A DNA stretch of 64,000 nucleotides from Prochlorococcus sp. AG-402-P16 (lineage in GTDB: Bacteria; Cyanobacteriota; Cyanobacteriia; PCC-6307; Cyanobiaceae): NCBI GenBank assembly GCA_003216295.1, contig QCJB01000002.1:1-64000 (forward strand), read 5' to 3'. The position numbers were made by a program, and so were the translations under genes. How positions within the stretch are numbered: position 1 is the stretch's first letter; each line of letters opens with the position of its first letter. Of the stretch, positions 46,710-54,889 are shown piece by piece. Under the pieces are notes generated by a model. That model was not told the origin of the DNA and searched no databases. It saw nothing but the letters and a program-made list of their open reading frames with translations.

Positions 46710-47262
46710 TTAGGATACTTGGCAACTGTTCCGCAATCATAGATGCAACTTGGTATGGCGATTGCTCTTCAACTTCTATCCTCAAATCTGATTCTAAATA
46801 CATTGGTTTTCTACTTTCATATATCTGGCTAAAGGTTTGAGATAAATTATCATCATTAAGTAAAGGTCGTTTCTTATCATCACTTTTTATTCTTTTAATT
46901 GAACGGTTTAGGTCCAGATCTAACCAAATCACTATTCCTTGATGAAGAATACCCCAGTTTTCTGGAACTGTTACTAAACCCCCACCCGTAGCAATTACAA
47001 GTGAATGATGTTGACTAATTTCTTTTAAAACTTGTGTCTCAAGACCTCTAAATACCATTTCTCCATCTTTTTCAAAAATGTCTGCAATAGATTGTTTTGA
47101 TGCTTTTTCTATTACATCATCAGTATCAACAAAAGCATAATTGATCATTTTAGCAAGATCAGGGCCAGTCTGACTCTTGCCAGAAGCCATCATCCCTATC
47201 AAGAAAATATTTCGACCACCTAACTTTTCTTTAAGAGTTTTCTGGGTTGATTGATCAGCCAT
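46666..47262 (-). CDS. aroK: shikimate kinase
   Basis: Phosphorylates shikimate on the way to chorismate. The 198-residue protein has the P-loop LIGMMASGKSQTG near 21, VDTDDVIEKAS near 45, FRGLETQVLKEI near 70 and IATGGGLVT near 90. The length is slightly above the usual 175 because of the polar ends. The C-terminal 15 codons overlap crr7 on the other strand. Confidence 0.94.
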   Translation of the reverse strand: MADQSTQKTLKEKLGGRNIFLIGMMASGKSQTGPDLAKMINYAFVDTDDVIEKASKQSIADIFEKDGEMVFRGLETQVLKEISQHHSLVIATGGGLVTVPENWGILHQGIVIWLDLDLNRSIKRIKSDDKKRPLLNDDNLSQTFSQIYESRKPMYLESDLRIEVEEQSPYQVASMIAEQLPSILINPETQAERHTTEL

Positions 47263-47293
47263 AAAGACAGAAGTAACGAAAAGTTATTAAGAT

Positions 47294-48241
47294 ATGGATC
47301 GATGTGAAAAAACTATGGAAGAAATCACATCTCAGTGCTCTCATGGAGAAGGGCGAAGTTGCTTAATCACAAGGCGCGCTTGCTTCAGCGCAAGTCACCT
47401 TTATAAGCTTCCTGAATTATCTGATGATGATAATTCAGCTCTTTTTGGGCCATGCTCAATAGCACCTGGCCACGGTCATAATTACGAACTAATCGTAACC
47501 ATGGAAGGAGAGCTTAATCAATATGGCATGGTCCTAAACCTGTCAAACGTAAAACAGGCGATCAAAAACGAAATCACAAGTCAACTTGACTTTCGCTTTT
47601 TAAATGACACATGGCCAGAATTTGATCTTTCTAAATCTGACGGTTGCCTTCCTACAACTGAAAGTTTAGTTCGTGTGATTTGGAAACGCCTCAAATCATT
47701 CTTACCTCTAAAATCTCTACGACTTTACGAAAACCCAAAACTTTGGGCTGACTATCAAGGAAACCCTATGGAAGCTTATTTAACAGTTCAAACTCACTTC
47801 TCAGCTGCTCATCGTCTAGCTAGAGAAGATCTACCTCAAAACGAAAACGAAAAAATATTTGGTAAATGTGCTCGACCAAATGGTCATGGTCATAATTATA
47901 TAGTCGACATAACTGTCAAAGGAAAGATTAATCCTAGGACAGGAATGATATGTGATTTATCTGCATTAAATAGCTTAATTAATGATTTAGTTGTAGAGCC
48001 TTTCGATCATACTTTTTTAAATAAAGATATTCCTTACTTTGCTGATTGTGTCCCTACAGCTGAAAATATTGCATTACATATTTCAGATAAATTAACTAAT
48101 CCAATTAACGCGATTGGTGCAAATTTATACAAAATAAAACTACAAGAAAGTCCAAACAATGCCGCTGAAGTTTATGCAAAAGTACCAGAATCTAAGAGCG
48201 ACACTAAAGAATCAAAAGATCAGGTTGGTTTACTTAGATAA
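47294..48241 (+). CDS. tandem 6-pyruvoyl-tetrahydropterin synthase-like protein
   Basis: A 315-residue protein made of two PTPS/QueD domains. Domain 1 has zinc His at about 35, 60 and 62 and Cys 54 (FGPCSIAPGHGHNYE). Domain 2 has His 173, 198 and 200 and Cys 192 (FGKCARPNGHGHNY). Domain 2 also has the Asp-His pair in FDHTFLN near 238-239, while domain 1 reads LDFRFLND and lacks the His. So domain 2 is probably the catalytic one and domain 1 structural or altered. Products could be pterins for cyanopterin or queuosine precursors. The RibD-like reductase starts at the base after its stop. Confidence 0.9.
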   Translation: MDRCEKTMEEITSQCSHGEGRSCLITRRACFSASHLYKLPELSDDDNSALFGPCSIAPGHGHNYELIVTMEGELNQYGMVLNLSNVKQAIKNEITSQLDFRFLNDTWPEFDLSKSDGCLPTTESLVRVIWKRLKSFLPLKSLRLYENPKLWADYQGNPMEAYLTVQTHFSAAHRLAREDLPQNENEKIFGKCARPNGHGHNYIVDITVKGKINPRTGMICDLSALNSLINDLVVEPFDHTFLNKDIPYFADCVPTAENIALHISDKLTNPINAIGANLYKIKLQESPNNAAEVYAKVPESKSDTKESKDQVGLLR

Positions 48242-48919
48242 TTGAAAAATCAATGGGTTAAATTAGTTTTAGCTTCTAGCATTGATGGACGTCTCGCATA
48301 TCCAGAGGGAGGAAAAACACAATTAGGTCAGTCTGGTGATCGTTTAGTTTTAGAAGAATCACTTGCTTGGTCAGATGGAATTTTAATGGGAGGGCAAACT
48401 CTTAGAGATCATCAATCAATCTGTATTATCAAGAATAAAAGCTTATTAAAACAAAGAATTTTAGAGGGAAAAGATGAACAGCCAATTGCTCTCTTAGCAA
48501 GCAATCAAAATAATTTTCCAGTCAATTGGCTTTTTTTTAAACAACCTATTCAAAGATGGTTACTCCAAAACCAAGGCACAAAAAATGAACTTACACTACC
48601 AAATGGATTCGATAAAAAAATAAATTTAAAGATTACATGGCGCGAGTCTCTTGATGATTTACATCGCAAGGGTATTGAAAAAATTGTATTACTAGGAGGT
48701 GCAAATCTGATTTCAGACTTTCTTCTAGAAGATATAATCGATGAATTACAAATAACTATCACACCGCATCTTCTAGGAGGAGATTACTGCTGGGTTTCAT
48801 CTCAATTAAGAAACTTAAATACAATTATGAATAAAAAAAATAATTGGATTCTAAAAGAAAGTAAAAAACTTGGAAATAATGAATTACTCATAAGATATTT
48901 TAGAAATAATTTTTCCTAA
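48242..48919 (+). CDS. RibD C-terminal-type (dihydrofolate reductase-like) reductase
   Basis: A 225-residue stand-alone RibD reductase domain with no deaminase part. It has VLASSIDGRLAYPEGGKTQL near 9, SDGILMGGQTLRDH near 44 and IVLLGGANLISDFLLEDIID near 142. Family members reduce a pyrimidine or pterin using NADPH. Direct fusion of the reading frames (TAA followed at once by TTG 48242) to the pterin synthase gene suggests work in the same pterin or riboflavin pathway (inference). Confidence 0.87.
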   Translation: MKNQWVKLVLASSIDGRLAYPEGGKTQLGQSGDRLVLEESLAWSDGILMGGQTLRDHQSICIIKNKSLLKQRILEGKDEQPIALLASNQNNFPVNWLFFKQPIQRWLLQNQGTKNELTLPNGFDKKINLKITWRESLDDLHRKGIEKIVLLGGANLISDFLLEDIIDELQITITPHLLGGDYCWVSSQLRNLNTIMNKKNNWILKESKKLGNNELLIRYFRNNFS

Positions 48920-48938
48920 ATATATATTTATTTCAAAA

Positions 48939-50120
48939 ATGAAAAATATAAAAATCAAATGGCATCAATCAATCCAAGAAATTCCTAAAATTATTTGGAA
49001 TGATTTCCAAGGAAAAAATTCAACTCCTTTTTATAAGTGGGATTGGTTAAATGCATTAGAAATGTCAGGAAGTGTCAGTACAAAATATGGTTGGCAACCA
49101 TTATTCCTTTCTGCTTGGTGTGAAAATAATTTAATTGCATGTGCACCTCTCTATCTTAAATCTCATAGTTATGGAGAATTTATTTTTGATAATGCGTTTG
49201 CCCAACTAGCTCAAGATATGGGACTTCAATATTATCCAAAACTAATAGGGATGAGTCCATTAAGTCCTATAGAGGGTTATCGTTTTCTTTTTGCAGAAGA
49301 AGTTAATGATAAAGAGCTCACAAAAATATTAATCTCTGCAATTGATAGTTTTGCTAAGCAAAACGGTATTCTCAGTTGTAATTTTTTATATGTAGATACT
49401 AAATGGATGAAAGTAGCTGAATCTCTTAATTGCGCTAAATGGATAAACCAACAAAGTTTATTGACATTAAATGAAGAGAACAATTTTTCTGATTTTCAAG
49501 AAAAATTTAATTCCAATCAACGTAGAAATATAAAAAGAGAAAGAAAGAGTATCAAAAAATGTGGTGTAAAAGTTCAACCTATTAGTGGATCTGAAATAAA
49601 TATAATGCATTTAAAAAAAATGCATTACTATTATGAGCTTCATTGTTCTAGATGGGGAATATGGGGAAGTAAATATCTCACTGAATCATTTTTCACTGAA
49701 CTTGCATCAAAAGAACTTAGAGAAAATATTGTTTTATTTGAAGCAAAAGAAGAAGGAATAGATAAAACTATTGGAATGTCATTATGTGTAAAAAACAAAA
49801 ATATGCTTTGGGGAAGATATTGGGGTTCAGAAAAAAATATAGACAATTTACATTTTGAAGCTTGTTATTACTCACCAATCGAATGGGCAATAACTAATAA
49901 AATCAAATATTTTGATCCTGGAGCAGGCGGTAGTCACAAAAAACGAAGAGGTTTTGTTGCCAAACCAAATGCAAGTCTTCATAGATGGTACAACTTGCCT
50001 ATGGACTCTTTAATTCGAGAATGGTTACCTAAAGCTAATAAGTTAATGCTCGATCAGATAAACGCTACAAATAATGAAGTACCTTTTAAGTTTAAAGAGC
50101 CAAAACTATCAAATACATAG
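48939..50120 (+). CDS. FemAB-like GNAT-fold protein (PF04339 type)
   Basis: A 393-residue protein of the group once called peptidogalycan biosynthesis/recognition proteins. It has FYKWDWLNALEMSGSVS near 31, LPLYLKSHSYGEF-like text near 75, SNQRRNIKRERKSI near 188, LHFEACYYSPIEWAI near 305 and the C-terminal FDPGAGGSHKKRRGF near 326. The two-lobed GNAT fold suggests acyl or aminoacyl transfer. The substrate is unknown. It lies 19 bases after the RibD-like gene. Confidence 0.87.
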   Translation: MKNIKIKWHQSIQEIPKIIWNDFQGKNSTPFYKWDWLNALEMSGSVSTKYGWQPLFLSAWCENNLIACAPLYLKSHSYGEFIFDNAFAQLAQDMGLQYYPKLIGMSPLSPIEGYRFLFAEEVNDKELTKILISAIDSFAKQNGILSCNFLYVDTKWMKVAESLNCAKWINQQSLLTLNEENNFSDFQEKFNSNQRRNIKRERKSIKKCGVKVQPISGSEINIMHLKKMHYYYELHCSRWGIWGSKYLTESFFTELASKELRENIVLFEAKEEGIDKTIGMSLCVKNKNMLWGRYWGSEKNIDNLHFEACYYSPIEWAITNKIKYFDPGAGGSHKKRRGFVAKPNASLHRWYNLPMDSLIREWLPKANKLMLDQINATNNEVPFKFKEPKLSNT

Positions 50121-50150
50121 TAACTTCAGAAAATTAAAGAACAAATCTAA

Positions 50151-50417
50151 ATGTCAGACAACAATTTGGTAGATCCTCCTAAAAAAAAGGAATCAGTTTC
50201 CACCGATAAAAATGAGACAAATTCTAATGAAGAAAAACCGTTTTTTGCTCAAGGAATTTTTAGCTACAAAGATAAAGGGACCCAAGGAGTTATTACTCTA
50301 TTTGGCTATGAGCTAACCGCGCCAGCAGGTCTAAAAAATCCAGGTATAGTTTATTTATCTTTTATTTTTGTCAATTTACTTATATTTTTAATCTTAAAAA
50401 GCTTTATATCTGGATAA
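50151..50417 (+). CDS. small single-helix membrane protein, unrecognised
   Basis: An 88-residue protein. The first 30 residues are polar and acidic (PPKKKESVSTDKNETNSNEE), then FFAQGIFSYKDKGTQGVITL, LFGYELTAPAGLKNPG and one membrane helix at about 64-86 (YLSFIFVNLLIFLILKSF). It lacks the ExxNGR signature, so it is not a high-light-inducible protein. It may be a thylakoid accessory subunit, given petL about 550 bases further on, but I do not recognise it. Confidence 0.72.
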   Translation: MSDNNLVDPPKKKESVSTDKNETNSNEEKPFFAQGIFSYKDKGTQGVITLFGYELTAPAGLKNPGIVYLSFIFVNLLIFLILKSFISG

Positions 50418-50500
50418 ATATTTAACAAGAAAAGTCTATGAATTTAATGAAGTCATAATAAAAACCTGTATATTTCCTTTTTCATTTGTAAATTAAAGAA

Positions 50501-50902
50501 ATGAAAAATCTAGATCTTAAAGAAGAATTGAATCAATCAATAAGGCTTTTAGACGAAAAATTATCCAAGCGTCAAATTGACCTTGATCCAAAAGGTTATT
50601 TCTTAATTAAAATCGACCCTTTAACGAATGAATTAATACTTGAACATTTTTTAAATAATATTGATCAAAAAGGTCGCGCAATTGATCCAGAATCAGGAGA
50701 ACCAATTGGTTGCAACTCAAAAAGAGCAAACCAACCAACAAATATTTTTAGAGGTAAAAGTGCCAAGGAATTAGGTATTAAGATCTCCGAAGGTAATGCT
50801 CCATTTCCTATTAGTAGATTAGATCATGCCATTTACATTGGTCGTGAATTGCAGCGAGCCGAGGAATGCCTGAGAAACGGTAAACAATACATACAAGATT
50901 AA
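50501..50902 (+). CDS. DUF4346 protein
   Basis: A 133-residue cyanobacterial protein of unknown function. It has KRQIDLDPKGYFLIKIDPLT near 19-38, DPESGEPIGCNSKRAN near 64 and the C-terminal SRLDHAIYIGRELQRAEECL near 105, the DUF4346 pattern. It has no membrane segment. In larger cyanobacterial proteins this domain sits beside pterin-binding domains, which may hint at folate or pterin metabolism (weak inference). Confidence 0.83.
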   Translation: MKNLDLKEELNQSIRLLDEKLSKRQIDLDPKGYFLIKIDPLTNELILEHFLNNIDQKGRAIDPESGEPIGCNSKRANQPTNIFRGKSAKELGIKISEGNAPFPISRLDHAIYIGRELQRAEECLRNGKQYIQD

Positions 50903-50966
50903 AAATTACTAAATTCAAAGGAAAAGCGCTGGATGTTCTATTATTAATTTAGAAATTTAAAATCAA

Positions 50967-51059
50967 ATGGGAATTCTTTTTTACCTAGTTTTTGTTGGAG
51001 CTGGACTTTCTGCAGCATTCTTGATTCAAAAAGCTCTTAAGGCTATTAAATTAATATGA
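50967..51059 (+). CDS. petL: cytochrome b6f subunit PetL
   Basis: A 30-residue single-helix protein: MGILFYLVFVGAGL at the start and QKALKAIKLI at the end. It resembles cyanobacterial PetL, which has FYIVFIAL near its start and ends AIKSIKLI. PetL sits at the edge of the b6f dimer and stabilises it. There is no clear ribosome binding site. It lies 64 bases after DUF4346 on the same strand. Short single-helix proteins are easy to misassign, so PetL is likely rather than certain. Confidence 0.75.
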   Translation: MGILFYLVFVGAGLSAAFLIQKALKAIKLI

Positions 51060-51190
51060 AAATAAATACTAAAAATATTACTACATTAGTTAAACATCAA
51101 GAACCTTGAAATCGGAAAAAATTCTTCTGACTTGAAATGAAATTTTGATTATAATAAGAATAATTCGTTTAACTATCTACAACAAACTGC

Positions 51191-52132
51191 ATGGGAGCTT
51201 TAAGGCTTAAAAGTCGTCGTCGCCAAGATCTAGGTTCTAAGTGGGCGAGAGTGACAGTATCTATATTATCAACAGTTGGTGTTATTGATACTGGATCAAT
51301 AACATTAAATAAATGGGGATGGATAGGGAACCTGAATTGCCCGGGTGGAATAGAAGGATGCAATAAAGTTTTAAATAGCCCTTGGGGGACTTTCTTACAA
51401 ACAAATAATTTTTCTATTCCATTATCCTTAATAGGTTTAATAAGTTATTTATTAATATTATTAATGGCTATCTTTCCATTAATACCTATTCTCAAAAACC
51501 AAAAAAATAATATATTAAAACTTACATGGTGGGGAATATTTTATATATCAATATCGACTTTTATCTTTAGCTTAATTTTAATATCTATAATGATATTTAC
51601 AATTAAAGCATTCTGTTTCTTCTGTCTTCTTTCTTGTGTTATATCACTTTCACTTCTATTATTAAATATCTTTGGAGGAAGTTGGGAAGATTATGGTGAA
51701 TTATTTTTCAGAGGGTTCCTTATGTCAGTAGCAGTTCTCATCGCAGGACTAATATGGTCTTCATCGGTAGACCCATCTGCGAAGGAAATATCAAATAAAA
51801 TTGAAGGTATGCCTCCTGCTGTAATGGCTGTAAGTTCAACTGAAAAAATTAAATTCGCTGAACATCTAACAAAAGAAGGAGCTGTAATGTACAACGCTTA
51901 TTGGTGTCCACACTGTCATGATCAAAAAGAAATGTTTGGGAGAGAAGCTTCAGAAAAATTAAATTTAGTTGAATGTGCAAGTGATGGATTTAATAACAAA
52001 AGAGAACTTTGCGAAGCGAAAGGTATAACAGGTTTCCCTTCTTGGGAAATAAATGGCTCAATTGATTCAGGAGTGAAAAGCCTAGAAGAATTGGCTAAAA
52101 TTACTAACTACAAAGGCTCTAAAGATTTTTAG
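51191..52132 (+). CDS. VKOR-thioredoxin fusion (disulfide-forming)
   Basis: Vitamin K epoxide reductase homologue that makes disulfides in the lumen or periplasm, using a quinone. The 313-residue protein has about five membrane helices. The loop Cys pair is NCPGGIEGCNK near 50 and 57, and the CxxC redox site is CFFC near 144 (AFCFFCLLSC). A C-terminal thioredoxin-like domain has NAYWCPHCHDQKEMFG near 236. This fusion is typical of cyanobacteria and plants (LTO1). It is convergent with nadB. Confidence 0.93.
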   Translation: MGALRLKSRRRQDLGSKWARVTVSILSTVGVIDTGSITLNKWGWIGNLNCPGGIEGCNKVLNSPWGTFLQTNNFSIPLSLIGLISYLLILLMAIFPLIPILKNQKNNILKLTWWGIFYISISTFIFSLILISIMIFTIKAFCFFCLLSCVISLSLLLLNIFGGSWEDYGELFFRGFLMSVAVLIAGLIWSSSVDPSAKEISNKIEGMPPAVMAVSSTEKIKFAEHLTKEGAVMYNAYWCPHCHDQKEMFGREASEKLNLVECASDGFNNKRELCEAKGITGFPSWEINGSIDSGVKSLEELAKITNYKGSKDF

Positions 52133-52143
52133 AAAAATTATCT

Positions 52144-53820
52144 TTAATCAATAATGGGTCTTGTATGAATATCTTTACCTTTTACTTGGCGTGTATGACA
52201 TTGCCAAAAAGGTATTGAAGTAGGGAAGTCAGCTCTAAAGTGCCCTCCTCTACTCTCTTTACGAAACAAGCAAGCCTCCAACATTAGCGAACTCGACATT
52301 TGTCGATTACTCAAATCAAGCAGCAAATTAAGATCCCTTCTAGGAATTTCATCAAATACATTAATTTCATGTTTTGGCTGAGAAAATACCAAATTTAATA
52401 AGGGCTCGTTTAAAAGATTTTCATAATCTCGTTTAACTTTTGCAAGTGCAGAACTCATTCCTTTTTGCGATCGATCAACTCCAGCTTCACGCCAGCATAA
52501 TTGTCTAAGTTTTTCGATTTCTTTGATTAAATACTTTGTTCCTTGTTCTTTAGAAAAGCGAAGATTGACCTTATTAAAACTTGAATTATCTCTTGATATT
52601 TCTTCGTTTTTGAAATCATTTAATTCAATATTTCGCATTTGATTAGCAAAAACCAAACATTCCATTAATGAATTACTTGCAAGCCTATTTGCACCATGCA
52701 GACCAGTACATGCAACTTCACCTATCGCAAAAAGTCCTTTGATATTTGTTTGAGCCTGCAAGTTTGTAGAAACACCACCCATCCAATAATGGGCAGATGG
52801 TGCTACCGGAATAACCTCTTTTAAAGGTTCTAAGCCAAGTTCTCTGCACCTTTGAAAAATTGAGGGGAAACGTGCTTCCACATCCTCAACAGCAATAGAT
52901 TGGACATCAAGTCCTATGTGATCAACTTTTTGCTTTTGCATTGCTTTAAACAATGCCCTGCTCACTTGATCTCGAGATGCAAGATCTTTTCCTTCAAGAT
53001 GATTTACAGGACTTTGTCCTAGGGAATCAACTAAAACTGCACCCTCTCCTCTTAAAGCCTCAGAAATCAAAAAAGAAGGGGCACCATCTAATTTCAGAGC
53101 AGTTGGATGAAACTGGAAAAATTCGAGATCTTCTATAACAGCCCCCGCCCTCCAAGCCAAAGCAATTCCCTCACCCGCTGCTTGGGTTGGGTTTGTTGTA
53201 TTGGCAAACAAATGGCCACCGCCGCCCGTAGCTAAAATAACTGCCTTTGCTTTGATCCAACGCAAAGCTGGTCCATCTAGAACCTGAACCCCTTTACATA
53301 TTCCTTCTTCAACCCAAATCTGAGTAACTCGTATTCCACGTTGATGAAGAACATTATCTCTTCGATCAACTTGCTGATTAAGAACATCAACCAATGCCTT
53401 ACCAGTTCTATCTTTTACGTGAAGGACTCTTCTATGAGAATGAGCAGCCTCAAGTGTTGTAGATAACTTTCCAGAGGTTCTATCAAATTCCATTCCTAGT
53501 TTTAAAAGTCTATCCACTAATTTCGGAGCACTCTTAACAAACCTCTGAACTGCCTCATGATCACAAAGCCCTGCCCCTGCTTTAATCGTGTCACAAGCAT
53601 GAATATCTTCACTATCTTCAATTCGAGTAACAGCAGCCATTCCTCCTTGTGCCCATCTGCTTGAAGAACGCTTACTAGTATTACGATTTAAAAGTAATAT
53701 TTTCAAATTTTCTGGTAATTCAAGAGAAGTCATTAAACCAGCAGCCCCTGCACCTACAACAACTACATCCCAATTAGTTGAGTAAAAAGAATTTTGATTA
53801 AATTCAGTATTTAAATCCAT
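52144..53820 (-). CDS. nadB: L-aspartate oxidase
   Basis: Flavoprotein that oxidises aspartate to iminoaspartate for NAD synthesis. The 558-residue protein has the FAD fold VVVGAGAAGLMTSLELPE near 20, SSRWAQGGMAAVT near 52, EFFQFHPTALKLDG near 235, the catalytic Arg in GEGAVLVDS and NRLASNSLMECLVFANQM near 379. It is related to succinate dehydrogenase flavoproteins, but the ASNSLMECLVF motif favours NadB. DUF3120 lies 13 bases upstream on the same strand. Confidence 0.94.
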   Translation of the reverse strand: MDLNTEFNQNSFYSTNWDVVVVGAGAAGLMTSLELPENLKILLLNRNTSKRSSSRWAQGGMAAVTRIEDSEDIHACDTIKAGAGLCDHEAVQRFVKSAPKLVDRLLKLGMEFDRTSGKLSTTLEAAHSHRRVLHVKDRTGKALVDVLNQQVDRRDNVLHQRGIRVTQIWVEEGICKGVQVLDGPALRWIKAKAVILATGGGGHLFANTTNPTQAAGEGIALAWRAGAVIEDLEFFQFHPTALKLDGAPSFLISEALRGEGAVLVDSLGQSPVNHLEGKDLASRDQVSRALFKAMQKQKVDHIGLDVQSIAVEDVEARFPSIFQRCRELGLEPLKEVIPVAPSAHYWMGGVSTNLQAQTNIKGLFAIGEVACTGLHGANRLASNSLMECLVFANQMRNIELNDFKNEEISRDNSSFNKVNLRFSKEQGTKYLIKEIEKLRQLCWREAGVDRSQKGMSSALAKVKRDYENLLNEPLLNLVFSQPKHEINVFDEIPRRDLNLLLDLSNRQMSSSLMLEACLFRKESRGGHFRADFPTSIPFWQCHTRQVKGKDIHTRPIID

Positions 53821-53833
53821 AAAGTGATTATTT

Positions 53834-54493
53834 TTAGATCAATCCACTTAATTGAGGTTGAATCAATGTTGTGGCAAAAAATAAACCATCAACCCATAAG
53901 GTGGTTGTCAAAGCTGCACTGGATACAAGCCAAGCATCACAAAAAGCTAGATCAATTTTAGATCTTTTATTCATCCAATTGGCAATCCAAATTATTAAAA
54001 GTGCAGCAATGGAAATTGATATTAAAGAAAATGGTTCCAATAATTGGTTAGCAGTCAAGCTCAAGGTTTTGGATGCTTCTGAAAAAGGCTCCTCTACCAC
54101 TTCAGGCCAAGACTTCATAACTCCTGTTAAAACAATCATCACGTCAGTAAATGCCGTCCCTAATAAAGAAGCCAAATAAAAGCTTGCTCCTATTTTCCAT
54201 CGAGTATTGAGGAGACTAATTGCTATTGGTAAGGCAATTGACTCAACAGGCAAATGCCAAACAGGATGAGACCTTAACCATCCCCAAAAAAGGCACCCTC
54301 CCAACCAGCTCCAACTAACTCCAAGTAATAAAGAACCAACATCAGACCATTTTTCGCCGCAGAAATTTAGTAAATAAAATCCTAGAAAAAATATGATAAA
54401 GCTAAATAAAAAAGCTGAAAAAGGATGCACATGCACCCAAGGTGCCTGCACAAAAACCGGCAGGACAACCATTGTGCCAGCCCAAAATTGCAA
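53834..54493 (-). CDS. DUF3120 membrane protein
   Basis: A 219-residue cyanobacterial membrane protein with about six helices, of unknown function. It has VLPVFVQAPWVHVHPFSAF near 10, SWSWLGGCLFWGWLRSHP near 60, HLPVESIALPIAI near 80 and GTAFTDVMIVLTGVMKSWPE near 112. The start taken is TTG 54493; the frame stays open for about 90 bases upstream but has no ATG, GTG or TTG there. Confidence 0.82.
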   Translation of the reverse strand: MQFWAGTMVVLPVFVQAPWVHVHPFSAFLFSFIIFFLGFYLLNFCGEKWSDVGSLLLGVSWSWLGGCLFWGWLRSHPVWHLPVESIALPIAISLLNTRWKIGASFYLASLLGTAFTDVMIVLTGVMKSWPEVVEEPFSEASKTLSLTANQLLEPFSLISISIAALLIIWIANWMNKRSKIDLAFCDAWLVSSAALTTTLWVDGLFFATTLIQPQLSGLI

Positions 54494-54889
54494 TGTCCTT
54501 GGCTTTGACAGATAGGACGTTTCTATAAAGATGGGCTTGTTGGGATCGTTTGAGTTAATCAGAATTAATAAAAACTGAGTTGGTTTTCAGAGAAACCTCC
54601 TATGAATTTACATTCAAGCCGATACACATTCCAAAATGTCTTTAGAATTAAACTAACAAAGACAAGAAAAAATTCTTAAAACCTACTACTTCTCAATGAT
54701 TGCAAACCTTTCCTCACTTTCGATCTTAAATCATCTAAATAGAGGTAATGCAAAAAATTTTTTAAAGTGCTTTTTGCCAAAAATTTAATTATATTTATAA
54801 AAAAAGATAATTGATTCTTCCAGTTCAATTTTATTTTTCAACCCAATCAGAAAATATGAAAAAAATATATTTCTAGTTCAGGCACAAAA
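54494..54889. other. 396-base divergent intergenic region
   Basis: This gap between DUF3120 (minus) and the PDZ/radical-SAM-like gene (plus) is the longest in the window. I see no credible coding frame; a 25-codon ORF at 54602 has no ribosome binding site. The part from about 54760 is very AT-rich and should hold the plus-strand promoter. A 6-bp inverted repeat AATTGA/TCAATT at 54809-54830, followed by a T-rich run, is too weak to call. Confidence 0.5.

Noticed and set aside
50151..50417. Calling this a high-light-inducible protein
   Set aside because: It lacks the ExxNGR chlorophyll-binding signature, which is present in the real one at 61631-61777.
54602..54679. A 25-codon plus-strand ORF in the 396-base gap
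   Set aside because: Very basic text typical of AT-rich non-coding DNA and no ribosome binding site.
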